A DNA stretch of 64,000 nt from Aaosphaeria pasadenensis (GCA_022813625.1 JAKLMB010000007.1:1388585-1452584); one strand, 5' to 3'. Shown: positions 10,682 to 23,115, counted from the first letter of the stretch. Made by a program: numbers and translations. The notes: a model not told the origin generated them from the letters alone.

Positions 10682-13600
10682 ATGGTAGGCGTGCGCATCA
10701 TGCCTAACAGCGGCGCGGACGCCCGAGACGGGGAGAGCAAGAAGCGTAATCACGAAGGCAAACTAATCAACGGTCAACAATCCCCACGCTCAGCTCTCAC
10801 GATTCAAAATGGACCCAGCACGGCCGTCATGAACGGCACATCGTCTTCCAAATCACTTGATTCGGCGCTGTCTGGGCCTAATGAACTGGACGGACTACCT
10901 CCAGAGCTTGTACACATCACGTCCGAACACTACCATCCATTGTCCAGGCTGCTCGAACGCATCTCACTGGAATGTTTCAACGACCTTCAAGCCGTACTAG
11001 GTACCATGGCCGATATGCAGACAAGTCAGCAATCCAATGGGGCGACCTTGAATGGACAGGCCGGCCATGTCAATGGTGCACTGGAGAACTCCGAAATCAA
11101 CAAACAGAAGAAGATGCTCTTAATACAGTTTGCGCAAACGAACAGAGCAAAGTTCATCAAGCTTCTAGTTCTTACTCAATGGGGCAAGAAATCCTCTCAG
11201 GATCTCACCAAGCTGATAGACCTATTCGCATGGGGAAAGGAACAGGAAATGCACATGGACATGGTCGATAAACAGATTGAACAGTTCAAGATTGCTCTTT
11301 CGCAGGCTCGCCAATATAATCCTGATATCCGCACTGCATTACAAATTCTATCCACCGGAAAAGCAGAGTGGATTCCACATGTAAGCATATTAGCTTCGAC
11401 TAATGTCCACTCTTATTTGCACAATCGATCGATTGATTAACTCATCGTAGCTGGGCTATGTCCCCCCACAACCTGTCTCTTCATCGGGTGCTTTGAAATT
11501 GCTCCGGCACCTGAACACTACGGCCTCGATCCGGTTGAATGTTTTCGATCAAGTCCCCCGTCCGCTTAAAAACTGGCACGTTGCGAATGGGCGGGCTGTC
11601 TTTACTGTCAGCTCGGAATTCGAAATGGAATTGCTCACATTTACCGAGGAGACTACTGAGCAATGGCATTTCATTGACCTCCGGTTACTGTTCTCGCCTG
11701 CGCCGGTCATTGATGCTGAGACATCACGATTCTGGGCGAATTTCAAACCCCACGTTGATAAGATCTTGCGAGACTCTGGGCTCCAGGGGTGTTTCGAATA
11801 CCTCCACAACTTCGTTCTTACGCACAAGATAGCCATACTCAAGTCGCAAGCATACCATCTTGCTCGATCTGCATGGGCTGGGGCCATCAAAGTCGAACCT
11901 GTGCATCGTATGCTCGTTGTGCAGTATTGGACCGACAAACCGGGAAAGAAGAGCTGGGTCGAGATCGGAATATCCAGTTGCAAGCTCAAGGGTGATGCAC
12001 CATCGTGGCGCGGGCAGCCTGTCTCGAAACTCACAGTTCGCTGGTTCCGTCAAGGGACACAAGTCCCTAATATCGACCTGGGAACCGATTTCCACCAACT
12101 TTCTTTCGAACGAATACTGAAGACAATCATCTCTTTACATATCAGATACCTATTGGGTGTCACTCGAGATGCGCTGTCGCCCAAGATGCCTGTCACAGCG
12201 AAGTTTTCGGATCTTGAGCCTGGTGAATGCTCGCTAGGGATTTCGCTTGGTCGGCCAGATAACAGAACAACTCTGTCCGTCGAGCCTGTTACTGGCAGAT
12301 ATATACTCAAGCCTTTTGCATCAATATCTGCCAAAGCAGAACAAACCATTAACCAAGCGCGAGATCCAGCGGCAAGCCATGCAGCAACGGTCACACAGGT
12401 TCTTGCACAGCTATTGCAAGACAACATCCAGCATCATGCTCAGCAGCTTGGGTGGAAACTGCAAACAAGACAAACTTTAAGGATCGATACTATAAGACAG
12501 TACACCACAGCTGGTGTTTTGCAGTATTCGCTCTACTGGCCACGTGGTTGGCCATCAAAGTGGGGGTTGGTCACGGTTATTGATGCTTCTGGTGAGAACT
12601 GGTGGTTCTTTGAACTCGGCACCAGGGGCACGGAGATCCGGTACAGCGAGCAGTTACAGTTGCATCAGCCTGGGCCTCGACCACCGATCTCTCGAGCTAC
12701 CCTTTCTAGCATTGAGCGGGTAGCTGTGCAGCAGCTTGCCTTCTCTGTAACCCGACGGGAATGCCAGAAGCGGGAGATTCCACACACCCTAAATATGGAG
12801 CTTGTCCTGCCCTCTGTTGCCAGACACGCTGGTGCCACCCAGGGCTACCTTCGCGGATGGGTCTTGCAGTTGCGTACGTCAGATCTACTGGAGACCAGCG
12901 CTGAGGATGGTACCTGGCTAGAGCCGTTTATACGAGTCATGTGTCAAGGTGTCAAAAGCGACAATGGGAATATCTGCCATATCGCTTCTGGAACCATGAT
13001 CAAATCTGTCGCAGCACACATGAAGAAACTCATGTCATCTTCAAGGCAGTCACCCTTCACATTCTCTGAGAACGGCAACTTCGCTGTGTTACTGACCACA
13101 CCATTTGGGGACGAACTCATCACAGAGCTCAGTGCGCGATTGCGTGATGTTGATAGACTTCGATCCTTCTCAACTACGCTCCAAAAGCGCAGGATGAGGC
13201 TAAAGTCATCCTCCCTGCAACATGTTGGCTTTCAGTATGGCGGATCAAGTCTTGCAACTGTTGATTTCAGCAGCCACAGCAACATCAAAGTTGATTTTGG
13301 CATCGGAAATCCACAAAATCGCATTCGTACACATCTCATCGAGATGATTAATGAACGAAGCCCATTTTACCATCCCGGCTCTAGTCACACCGGGCTCGAC
13401 CAGTTCTGTTCTACTCTTCTGTGGACACGTCCTGCTCTAGTAACACTTGCTGAACTAGAAAACATGACAGTCGGTACTGATGAAGGTCCGAGAGTTCATG
13501 TGCACGATGTCCGTACATACAGAATCACGTACGCAAACCCAGTGTGTTCATTTGATATTCGACTTCGGACGAAAGACGATAAGGCCGTCTGGCATATCGA

Positions 13601-14009
13601 AGACAACGACAAGAAGGCGCAAGATTCCAAACCTAGCTCTGAACGAAATCCAACCCGAAAACGCTTGGACTCGGTGAAAGTAGCACTTGGCGACTTGTTC
13701 AAGGGACAGGGAGATGGATGGTTTGGCGTTCGCTCTGGGCTCCTAGCCACCATTGATGGGGTACCAAATGCCCTACGAACTTTGCACAAGACGGTCAAGA
13801 CCTGTGCAGTGGAAGGCGGCGCACTCCCGTATGCAGAAATCCCACTAGCGGCAGGACAAACGCCGCACAACGCCGCACACGGCCACGGCCAGTCTAAAGG
13901 ACTCATCCCTTCGCAAGCTTCGCATAGAGGCGGGCAAGGTCACGCCATTCAAGGGGTGGTGTCCAAGCAAACAAACGGGAAGAGGCAGGACATAATCGAG
14001 ATCGACTGA
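10682..14009 (+). CDS. MED14: Mediator complex subunit 14 (Rgr1)
   Basis: Med14 is the scaffold subunit linking the head, middle and tail of Mediator, the RNA polymerase II coactivator. Exons are 10682-11380 and 11451-14009 (intron GTAAGC...CGTAG), giving about 1085 residues. The N-terminal domain follows the Med14 pattern: LPPELVHIT, then PLSRLLERISLECFNDLQAVL, then NKQKKMLLIQFAQTNRAKFIKLLVLTQW-type helices. A large alpha/beta region follows, as in fungal Rgr1. The first in-frame ATG is at 10682. An alternative start is the short exon ATGAG at 10303, spliced (GTAGGC donor at 10308, CTTACAG acceptor at 10590) onto CAAAAGTCC; it would stay in phase and add about 29 residues. The tail is Gly/His-rich. 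Confidence 0.9.
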
Positions 14010-14390
14010 TACTCGTCCAAGAAACCTTGGGAGGTCCTCATAACTTGCATAGCGTTCATTATTAATCTAACTAATCTTGCTGGCAAATTCATAGAGCAAC
14101 TTCTTCTGAACAAAGGCTTATCGTCCTTTGGTGGTTACTATGCGATACAACGTCGCAATGACGATAGACATTCCACAATGATGTGTTCATTCATCTTTTG
14201 ATTTATCGAGAAAATCGTAGTACCACAATCAGATACTTTGGATTTTGGAATAGATTGTACAAGTGAGACTCTAAAGGCGTGCTGCTGCTACATTCCTGGC
14301 TATCGCATCCAATGCCTAGCTACTTTTACAGAATATTCATACCCCATGCATCATTACTGGAAGTTGAAAGCCGAGCAATGGGCTAGCTGT
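14010..14390. other. Convergent 3' region between MED14 and the MICOS gene
   Basis: This 381-base AT-leaning stretch lies between two convergent genes and should hold both 3' ends. I see no further gene in it. Confidence 0.6.
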
Positions 14391-15253
14391 CTATCGGCCT
14401 TTCTTAACCCAGTCTTCTAATCTTTCCCTCGTCTCCTCTACCTTGTCCTGCACCCTATAGAACGTCATGCTACTGTGCGCTTTACCGGTCTCCAGGAACT
14501 TTGAGATTCTCGCTTTTGTCTTTAGATGAGCTTCCGCAAGCGCTGGGTAGCGTTCCTCATAGGTCCATGCCAAATCTCCAACATTTCTCATGGTGATTGG
14601 AAGGACCGCATAGGCTGCACCAATACCGATAGCGGCCGGGACCGATGCTCGCAATATTATGTTACGGTTTCGTGTCAGGATAGAACCTGCCATGGATGCA
14701 ACCAATACGTAAAGCGCACCCGGGAAGATCTTCTCGCCAGACTCCTTTGGTGGTGCAAGGGAGCGTATGGTGGACGTGAACGAGTGCTCCAGGCGAAGCG
14801 TCTCTGTCAGTGCATTGTTGATAGAGTCCTCCGCGCGGGTTGCCTGTCGGTAGGCTGCGAGTCGAACATGGCCAATTTGTACCGCCAAACGGTCGGTGGG
14901 TGTTGGGCGATAGCTTTCCGAGCCAGGGACGATCGATGGGCTAGCTGAAACGGCCGCAGATGATGATGTTGGTGTGATGTTTGAAAGAGAGGAATCATCG
15001 TAGATGGGTTTGCGGTGTGGCTTGGATTATTGAATGAGCGACTGATCTTCATGCGACGGCAAGAGGAGAGAGCTTACGTCGTAGGGGGGTTCTTCAGCGT
15101 GGACCTGACGCGGTGAATTGAACAGCATGCCGGCGCCTACAAGAGCGGTCATGGCCGGGACGACGGCGCGCTGGACATAAATACAATAAGTCAAACGTTG
15201 CGAATAGCTTCATCAATTGGACATACCTGCTGCAACAATGGTCTGAACGCCAT
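14391..15253 (-). CDS. MICOS complex subunit of the apolipoprotein O family (Mic26/Mic27)
   Basis: Apolipoprotein-O-type MICOS subunits sit in the mitochondrial inner membrane and help form cristae junctions. Exons on the minus strand are 15253-15227, 15170-15078 and 15020-14391, giving about 249 residues. The N-terminus MAFRPLLQQ-RAVVPAMTALVGAG looks like a mitochondrial targeting and membrane segment. The KPIYDD motif follows, as in other fungal members. The C-terminal half has a helical segment (EDSINNALTETLRLE) and two hydrophobic segments (FPGALYVLVASMAGSIL and ASVPAAIGIGAAYAVLPI) separated by a short polar turn. A helical tail ends in WVKKGR. I cannot decide between Mic26 and Mic27, so no symbol is given. 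It is divergent from OCT1, another mitochondrial gene. Confidence 0.85.
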
Positions 15254-15636
15254 ATCGATTGTGGATGGGGCGCAATGGATGGTCGTAACGGACACGGGTG
15301 GTGTGGTGAGGTTCTGGGGATAAAAGGAACCTTGGAGGATGAGGCGGCCCGAGCTTTTGTCGGCTAGTGTGAGATAATAAGTATCTACATACACAGTACT
15401 GAGTACCTAACTTTACACAGTAACCTACCGACACAGTATAACTTACCTACCTAGATAGGTAGTTATTGAATTTGCATCCTCATCCGCATCGTCATCGTCC
15501 TCGTCCTCCTCACCCGCGCTCACAACCACATCGACATTACCACACCTCCATTACTTTGCAACGGAAAAGTTGTATGGAAACTTCGGACATCCACCTATTC
15601 CTCTTCCTATGATTCGTCCTCGAGCGCCGTTACACA
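15254..15636. promoter_or_regulatory. Bidirectional promoter of the MICOS gene and OCT1
   Basis: These 383 bases separate two divergent start codons, both of nuclear genes for mitochondrial proteins. The segment has pyrimidine-rich stretches (15476-15530 on the plus strand) and ACCTACC/TAGGTAG repeats near 15440. No known factor site stands out. Confidence 0.6.
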
Positions 15637-18024
15637 ATGATCAAGCGTTTGGCGCAGGTCAAACCCAATCCATGGATATGTTCCCAATGTCTCAAGAGTC
15701 GAAATCGAACCCAGCGACGATGGAACAACTCTGTTGCCGCGACTGCAACGACCACCCCATCCCCGAATTCACACAGTCCTGACTTGTCGGCCTCGCTCTA
15801 TGGCCTCGGAACGTCTCAGCCGAAACGAGACGATGAAGACCTGCGCAACCTCTTCGACAATTCAGGCTTCTGGAAGGAATTCCGGCGAGGTTCACACAAG
15901 AACCCTCCGACCGGAATCGTTGGAAACAGATACCTGACTAATCCCAGTGGCTTCCTCGACTTCGTCACCATCACCTTGCAAAGATGTGAGGCAGTAGTCA
16001 GGAAGGTCAGCGCCGCCAATACAGTGGAGGAATATAAGAGTATGGTGAAGGATCTGGATAGACTGAGTGACCTACTTTGTAGAGTCATAGATCTGGCCGA
16101 CTTTGTGCGAGGCACACATCCTGATCGACAAATACAAGCCGCTGCTTCCAAAGCATATGCTACCATGTTTCAGTACATGAATCAACTTAACACGACCACA
16201 ATTCTTAACGACCAACTCAAGAGCGCAAGCGCAATACCAGAAGTTTGGGACTCATGGTCTGACCAGGAGCGCGTCGTGGCCAGGATCCTCATGGAGGACT
16301 TCTCAAGATCGGCTATTGAGCTAGCAGAGGGCGACAGACAGAAGTTCGTTGATTTAAGTAATCAAATTGCGCATGACGGTTCCGAATTTGTAGATCGCAT
16401 GGCCCCCGAAAAACATATTCTATCGTTCAGCAGCAAAAGGATGCGAGGCTTGGACCCAAATATGGTTCGCGCCTTAACTTCCTGGGGTGAGACGAAGATT
16501 CACACACTAAACCATGAAGCGCAATTGGCATTGAGATACGTGGAGGACGCTGATGTTCGGAGAGACATCTACATGGCTGTAAGAACGGCGAACAAGCCCA
16601 GCATTCAGCGGTTGGAGAAGATGTTGAAAAACCGAGCGCAACTCGCAACGCTATCTGGTTACAAAACATTCGCGCACATGACTCTTGAGAATAAGATGGC
16701 AAAGTCTCCCGAGGCCGTGAATCAGTTCCTTTCTGCACTCATCGAAGACAATAAGCCAAAGGTCTACAACGAACTCCAGGAGCTGATCGAGTTGAAAAAT
16801 GGAGACGCGAAGACAGAAAATTTCCCATCCCAAATCAATGCGTGGGATAAATTTTACTATACGCACCGCCTGATCTCTGCCATGGACAACAAGATCCGGC
16901 AACCTGATTATCTTTCAGCCTACTTCTCCGTTGGCACCGTTATGCAAGGTCTTTCCCGCCTGTTCGATCGTCTCTATGGCATACGGTTGGTGCCTCGTGA
17001 GACGCAACCGGGCGAAGTATGGGATGATGATGTCCGTCGACTAGACGTGGTTTCTGATACTGATGGCCACATTGCCGTATTGTATTGTGATCTTTTCGCT
17101 CGTGAAGGCAAAACGCCTAATCCTGCACATTTCACATTGCGATGCTCGCGCGAGATTAGCCCCTCAGAGATCGAGTTTGCCGCCCATACAGCCCATCCTT
17201 TTTCCTCGCCTGTCGAAGCTGCTACAGATGGCATGCCCGTGGCGTACAACAAAGAGACAAACACCTACTTCCAGTTACCCACAATCGCCCTCATATGCGA
17301 CTTCTCTAACAACTATCATCCCCGCCCTACACTTTTAAATTTTAACGATGTCCGGACTCTCTTCCACGAGATGGGCCATGGCTTGCATTCTTTCCTGGGT
17401 AGGACTCCGCTACAAAATGTGGCAGGCACTCGGTGTGCTACTGATTTTGCAGAACTTCCCTCCGTTCTGATGGAGCACTTTGCTTCATGCCCTTCTGTTC
17501 TATCATTGTATGCTCGGCACTGGGAGACTGACGCGCCTCTTCCTATGTCGGCGTTGGAGCAACGTCTTGCAATCGATACGCGCACCCAGTCGGCCGAGAC
17601 GGAGGCCCAGATCCTGCTTGCTATCCTTGATCAGGCGTACCATTCCTCATTGCCGCTTTCACCATCCTTTGATTCCACGGAGATCTACCATCGCGTCTAC
17701 AACGAGCATGCATCCATCCCTGAACCCCAAGGGACTGCGTGGCAAGGGTTCTTTGGGCATTTGTTTGGCTACGGGGCTACCTACTACTCTTACCTATTTG
17801 ACCGTGCGATTGCAGGGAAAATCTGGACCGACGTCTTCCAGCACAGTGGCAAGGAAGGTAGTGTGAGTAGAACTAATGGAGAGAGGTACAAGAATGAGGT
17901 GCTTCGATGGGGGGGTGGCAGGGACGGCTGGGAGTGCATCGCAGGCGTGCTTGGAGATGAGAGGCTGAGGGATGGTGGAGAGATGGCAATGAAAGAGGTG
18001 GGTAGATGGGGTGTTAGAGGATAG
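15637..18024 (+). CDS. OCT1: Mitochondrial intermediate peptidase (Oct1/MIP)
   Basis: Oct1 is an M3-family zinc metallopeptidase of the mitochondrial matrix that removes an octapeptide after the main processing peptidase has acted. It is a single exon of 795 residues, close to the usual 770-800. The N-terminus is basic and Ser/Thr-rich, as expected for a targeting sequence. The zinc site HEMGH is at residues 577-581, and the third ligand is Glu606 in the ELPSVLMEHF motif. The M3 context FHEMGHGLHSFLG and the C-terminal WQGFFGHLFGYGATYYSYLFD motif are intact. The first ATG of the frame is chosen as start. Confidence 0.96.
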   Translation: MIKRLAQVKPNPWICSQCLKSRNRTQRRWNNSVAATATTTPSPNSHSPDLSASLYGLGTSQPKRDDEDLRNLFDNSGFWKEFRRGSHKNPPTGIVGNRYLTNPSGFLDFVTITLQRCEAVVRKVSAANTVEEYKSMVKDLDRLSDLLCRVIDLADFVRGTHPDRQIQAAASKAYATMFQYMNQLNTTTILNDQLKSASAIPEVWDSWSDQERVVARILMEDFSRSAIELAEGDRQKFVDLSNQIAHDGSEFVDRMAPEKHILSFSSKRMRGLDPNMVRALTSWGETKIHTLNHEAQLALRYVEDADVRRDIYMAVRTANKPSIQRLEKMLKNRAQLATLSGYKTFAHMTLENKMAKSPEAVNQFLSALIEDNKPKVYNELQELIELKNGDAKTENFPSQINAWDKFYYTHRLISAMDNKIRQPDYLSAYFSVGTVMQGLSRLFDRLYGIRLVPRETQPGEVWDDDVRRLDVVSDTDGHIAVLYCDLFAREGKTPNPAHFTLRCSREISPSEIEFAAHTAHPFSSPVEAATDGMPVAYNKETNTYFQLPTIALICDFSNNYHPRPTLLNFNDVRTLFHEMGHGLHSFLGRTPLQNVAGTRCATDFAELPSVLMEHFASCPSVLSLYARHWETDAPLPMSALEQRLAIDTRTQSAETEAQILLAILDQAYHSSLPLSPSFDSTEIYHRVYNEHASIPEPQGTAWQGFFGHLFGYGATYYSYLFDRAIAGKIWTDVFQHSGKEGSVSRTNGERYKNEVLRWGGGRDGWECIAGVLGDERLRDGGEMAMKEVGRWGVRG

Positions 18025-19023
18025 TTGATTGCGACGTATATAAACGGGTGCCGCATCCAGAGAAATGCCAATTGAATACTCCGTACACGTTGTCGATAGA
18101 GAAGAGAGATTCTGAAGATTGATTATAGTAGCAATTAAACCATGCTTCAAGTGCTTACGGGTAAGTAGTCGAAAGCAGTTTACTTGTACTTGGAATAAAT
18201 AGGTAGGTAGGTGGGTGGGTGGGAGAGGATGTATCTGTTGTGTACTGATTAGGAGCGCAGTACAGTACCCCTAGACGTACTCAATGGGGTAGGTGAGTGG
18301 GTGAGCAAGTGAGTACCGGGTAGCGCGGGTGTGGAGCTACTCTTCGTCCAATAGCGTGCACCAGATCAGTTCTTAAAGTCTACCAACCGTGCGAGCTTTC
18401 TTCCTAACGAGACAATAACAGTACGACTTCCATTCATTTCAAAGAGTATATCTAATACAAAATTGACAATTATCCATTGCACAGTGTCAATATATGTTCT
18501 AATTCATTTCTTGCCTTTTACCAGAAGTGACAGCGTATATGACATATCCTGTGCTAAGTAATCTTTGGAAGAGCACTGGGTTCAACCCAGGACTGGAACT
18601 TTTGTTTCTTTTTTTTTGCCCTTTTTTTTCCTTTTGTTCAAACCCTTTTTCTTCCTATGTCCACCTACCTAATTATTTCACATAATTAAATAAAACCTGT
18701 CATTTCTATCCCTAGGTAACCTATACTCTTTGCGTTAATCCCTGTTGTACACTGCTTATATGTTCCCTTCCTTTCATAAGGATTACAGTGCTGATCTGTA
18801 AAATTTCAGTTATCTGCTTTCATAGGAAAAGGAATGTGCATCTGTGGTATTTATTCTTCAACATCATCTTCGTTTAATTATGCAACGTGCTTGAACTAGC
18901 GAAATTTATTATCCCTCTATATGCGCGAGTGTTCCATGAGAATGTTTGCCTCCATTTACATCACAACATTGTGGCTCCGACCATCACTATACAGCCCATC
19001 ATTCAATTGGATGCAGTAGTATA
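18025..19023. other. Convergent 3' region between OCT1 and GUP1
   Basis: About 1 kb without a recognisable gene. It contains one TACTCCGTA motif (18077), AGGTAGGTGGGT repeats (18200-18220), a T-rich run (about 18600-18640) and an inverted repeat with 7-base arms CTGGGTT and AACCCAG around one base (18576-18590). Confidence 0.6.
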
Positions 19024-21104
19024 TCAACACTTCATCTTGATACCTTGTCGTTTCTCTCGTTCTCTCCACTCGAACATAACTTGAACTCCTGTGAACAACG
19101 CGCCGCAGGCTGTGCAGAGGAATGCCATGCCAGAGTAACTCCCAATGATGCCTTTGACCAGGTCTCGAAGGCCATCCAAGCCCAGAGCAAAACCGACGAG
19201 GTTCGCAACCATGAGCATAAGAACTTCTGCAACGGCGCCAACACCGCAGAGCCAACGGTAGGTCGTCGGCCGTTCCTTCCAGTTACGAGCTGGAAATACA
19301 GCGCCTGCGATAAGCTCTGGTAGCACAAAGATGGTGACCAACCAACCCCACATCAAAAGCCTCAGCTGGATGTCGTGCCATATGGCTATGAAGGTGAAAA
19401 CGGTGAGGTAATTAAGAACAGATCTGCCTCTCCCCCAAAACCCAGGGGTAGCACTACCCCCAAGAGGAATATAGAGATAGCGTAGACTCCACTTATTGAA
19501 GCTTCGGTGCCATCCTCGCCAAAATTGGGTCAGAGAGTAATTGTCACTCATGCAGCGCACCATATTCTCCGGGGGATCGATGCCATCCAGCAATGCCCAA
19601 AGACGAAAGAGTCGCCAAGGAAGGAGAAGCTTTAACCATATATGTTTAAGATTGAAGAATCCCAGCATGCTGAGCTGAGCAGGTGTGTATTGATTCCAGT
19701 CTGGTTTGGCATGGAATATAGCAACCATGTACATGTAGTGAATCATGATTTCCATGGTGAGAAGGCAGACAATGAAGCGTACGGTGTAAAGCATGGTCCT
19801 CCTGAACGCTATACTGTGTGGCCGGTAACGAAGTTGCGACATGTAATCATTGAAGGTGATGACAGGACCGGCAAGGTATAACGGTGAGTACATAGCGTAT
19901 GCAAAGTAATTGCGGAAGCAGAAGTCACCAGCTCTCGCCGGAATTGACACCCGATCTCGCTCGGAAAGATTGGATGGATCGAGTTGTTTCTTCTTGATGT
20001 CATCAGCTTTGCAATCTTGTGGCGGTGAAATCATGTACCCACCTCGATAGGGCTCGCAGACCGAGGGTCTAAACTCCAGTAGTAATCCAAGTTGAAGCTG
20101 ATAAGCCGCAAAACCGTGAAATTGAACAAAACCTCCCATCTAGGAATGAGACCCCCGTAGCTATCGAGCACATCGCCGATATGTGAGGTAGGCTCGCCTG
20201 TCTCGGACACTCGCGGTGTTGGGAGGATAAACGACAGTATAGAGGCATATGAATAGCCGCTGTACAACTCATTTGCAAAGAGAATGCCAACATTGAAAAT
20301 CCATGTTGCTGCGGGTATGTACTTGCGGGGTACGGCTTTACATATCTTATGGTTCAGGGCAAGGATCGCTAGGACTTTGAATATAGATAACCCGTGTAGA
20401 GCTATAAGGAAAACCGAAGCGAACGGGATGTCGAAAGAAATTCTTTGCTCAAGGCGTGCTTCGGCCGCAGATGCAGCGGTTAAGCCCTGCGTTAACTGCC
20501 CAGCAGATGAACGCACGTGCGTATAGGTGTCTGCTCTCCAGAACGAGTCATAGGCCTTTCGCAATAGCGGATGCAGCAATATAACGAGGAATAAGAAGGG
20601 AAGATTTTGACGGAAGCCAGAGTACTGAGCATCGGAATTGTCCTATATAGCTTTAGCCAGAAAGGACTGCATGTCTCAACCTTCGAACATACCACCTGGC
20701 GACCGGGAATCCAACCTTGAGAAAGCAGATGAGAGAACTTATTATAGTTTGGATGCGATTCTGCATCAATTCAGATATGCAATTCGATCTTCAAAGAAAG
20801 GGACATGAGGAAACAAGGGGGAACCCCTACCTTGGGACACATCAATCACAGATTTAAACATACAGGGGACGCTGATTCCTATGACGAGATAGTACAGGTA
20901 AAACTCTCTAGTTCTCCACAGCGGTCCCTGCGTAGCAAAATCTGGTGTCTTCTCGGGTGCCGAATGACTCTGGACTTGTCCTGGCTTCGCTGGTTCATGG
21001 TTGGCATCTTCCAGAGCCTCCTTTGGAGGTACGGTGGCTGGAATGATGAACCGAGTATCCAAAGTCGAGAGCGAAAAGAGTTCGGAAAGGGTCTTTAATG
21101 ACAT
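19024..21104 (-). CDS. GUP1: Gup1-like membrane-bound O-acyltransferase
   Basis: Gup1 is an ER MBOAT enzyme that remodels the lipid of GPI anchors (adding a long acyl chain) and affects glycerol uptake. Exons on the minus strand are 21104-20831, 20760-20693, 20642-20043 and 19992-19024, giving about 636 residues. The N-terminal part holds LDTRFIIPA, typical of Gup1. GWIPGRQVDNSDAQY spans an intron and matches the family. Many hydrophobic segments follow. MBOAT landmarks are NYFAYAMYSPLYLAGPVITFNDY, FWRGWHRSFNKW with the conserved Trp-His region, and the active-site His in FIAIWHDIQ. The junction SPIE-KKQLDPS is restored by splicing out an in-frame segment. The gene is divergent from ARP4. Confidence 0.93.
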
Positions 21105-21319
21105 GACGGATTTACAGTAATGCCTTGACCATGCTGGAAAATTCCGAGAAAGGTGAATCGCTGGTGTTGACGAATATCCTCACCTATCTTATTGGAATGC
21201 TCGTAAATATCATGGGCTTACAGCGATGTAGGTCCAGATGGCAGTATGAGTGAGATGAGTCCGCCTTCAAGGTAGTATTATGTATTATGGCAGTAGCTAG
21301 TATGGTGTTGTTGTTGTTG

Positions 21320-21350
<31 letters not shown>

Positions 21351-21657
21351 GAGGGTATGAGGTTGGGTGTGAGAGCAATGTGTTCCGTACACTAATCAGA
21401 ATAGTCTAATATCTATACCAACGTGAGTGGCAGGCGCGCGCCCCAAGCGTCAAAGTTTGGAACTGTTGCGACGCGCCCCGTCCATCAACGACCTCCCCTC
21501 CTTCCCACCCCCCCAACACCCAATCCCATCCACATCAAATTTCGCTACCACAATCGCAGACTTGAGATTTAGGTGAGCCTGCCTAACCATTGACACGCCC
21601 GCAACTCATCTGTTCATGTGCCGAGTGGAGCACTTCTAAGGAACAACATTGTCCGCC
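21105..21657. promoter_or_regulatory. Bidirectional region between GUP1 and ARP4
   Basis: This segment contains a compound GTT/GAT microsatellite (21306-21349), CT-rich sequence near the ARP4 side, and a possible 5' UTR intron of ARP4 (donor GTGAGC at 21573, acceptor CTAAG near 21640; weak). Confidence 0.5.
21306..21349. repeat. Compound GTT/GAT microsatellite
   Basis: About five GTT units are followed by about nine GAT units in the GUP1/ARP4 promoter region. Confidence 0.9.
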
Positions 21658-23115
21658 ATGGCTTCAACCAACGCGCCCGCTGCTGAGTATGCTGGAGGTG
21701 CGAAACAACACCCTTACCTTGACCACAAATCGCTCAATTTCTGACTGTAGCTAGACGAGGTATCTGCCATTGTTCTCGACCCGGGGTTCTCTACCATCCG
21801 CGCCGGTTTCGCAGGCGAGGACGTCCCCAAATCCGTTTGCCCTTCTTTCTTTGGCTACACCGACGCCGAGTCCGACTCCAAGCCACAGTTCCTCTTCGGC
21901 GAAAACGCGATCCATACTCCACAAGCAAATCTACAAATCAAGAACTATTGGGGCTCTGACGGCATAGTGGAAGATTGGGACGCCGCAACCAAAGTGTGGG
22001 AATACGCCATTACCTCCCGGTTGACCAGTACGAAGCCAAGCAATCCCCTGCAGAACGGCTTAAACGAAGGCTCTAATGGGAATGGCGATACTATGGACGT
22101 CGACATCGAAAACGTGGAGCAGGCGGAGAAGCCGCTTGAAGACAGTCCATTGCTTATGACGGAGCCCGGCTGGAATTCTTCCAAGGCCAGAGAGAAGTGT
22201 ATCGAGATCGCGATGGAGGAGTGGGGGGCGCCGGCCTTCTATCTTCAAAAAACAGGAGTTCTAGCAGCATTTGCTTCCGGGAAGGCATCGGGAATCATCA
22301 TTGATATAGGCGCCTCGCACACCTCTGTTACGCCCGTGCTAGATGGAATGGTCTTGCGAAAAGGTGTGCAAAAGTCTCCCTTAGCCGGCAACTTTGTCTC
22401 CAACCAGATTCGCATGCTCTTCAAACAATCCCAGCCAGAGATTCCGTTGACTCCACACTACACGGTGAAGTCAAAAGTCCAGGTCGATGCCGGCGCACCG
22501 TCACAGGCAACTTATAAGACTTTCGATATACCTCCGACCGACTCTTTCCGCCGTCTTGAAGAAGAACGAGTCTTGACCGAGTTCAAAGAGTCGGTCGTGG
22601 AGGTATGGCCTGGCCCACAAAGGTTCAACATGGGACCGAGTGAAGAAATCGCCAAGAATCAGCCAGGAAGGCCGTTCGAGATGCCCGACGGTTGGAACCA
22701 GGTTTTCACGGCTGATAGGTTCCGCGTCGCTGAGGGCCTTTTCGATGCCAGTGCCGCGCTGGTCGATTCGGATAACCCACGGCCCAAGGATGAGCACACA
22801 ATCTCACGCCTTGTACAAGCTGCCGTCCAGCAAGTGGATGCTGATCATCGCCCCATGCTCTTGGGTAACGTTGTGGTCACAGGAGGGTCCTCCCTGTTGT
22901 ATAAGCTCAACGAACGCTTGACGCAAGAAATTAATACAATCTATCCATCAACGCGAAACAAGTTGATTGCACCCGGCTCGGTGGTGGAACGAAAGTATGC
23001 GGCGTGGATCGGTGGTAGCATTCTTGCCAGTCTAGGAAGCTTCCATCAACTATGGATATCTAAGAAAGAATACGAGGAACATGGTGCGAGCATTGTGGAG
23101 AAGCGGTGTAGATAG
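21658..23115 (+). CDS. ARP4: Actin-related protein 4 (Arp4)
   Basis: Arp4 is a nuclear actin-related subunit shared by the NuA4 acetyltransferase and the INO80 and SWR1 remodelling complexes. Exons are 21658-21697 and 21755-23115, giving about 466 residues. The phosphate-binding region reads VSAIVLDPGFSTIRAGFAGED, and the start EYAGDEVSAIVLD is restored by splicing. Other landmarks are NYWGSDGIVEDWD, a second phosphate loop GIIIDIGASHTSVTPV, and VVTGGSSLLYKLNERL near the end. An Asp/Asn-rich insertion (about residues 115-145) is typical of Arp4. The N-terminus is short, as in other fungal Arp4 proteins. Confidence 0.94.

Noticed and set aside
18560..18600. Possible tRNA around GGGTTCAACCC
   Set aside because: The segment lacks an A box, an acceptor stem and an anticodon arm; it is only a short hairpin.
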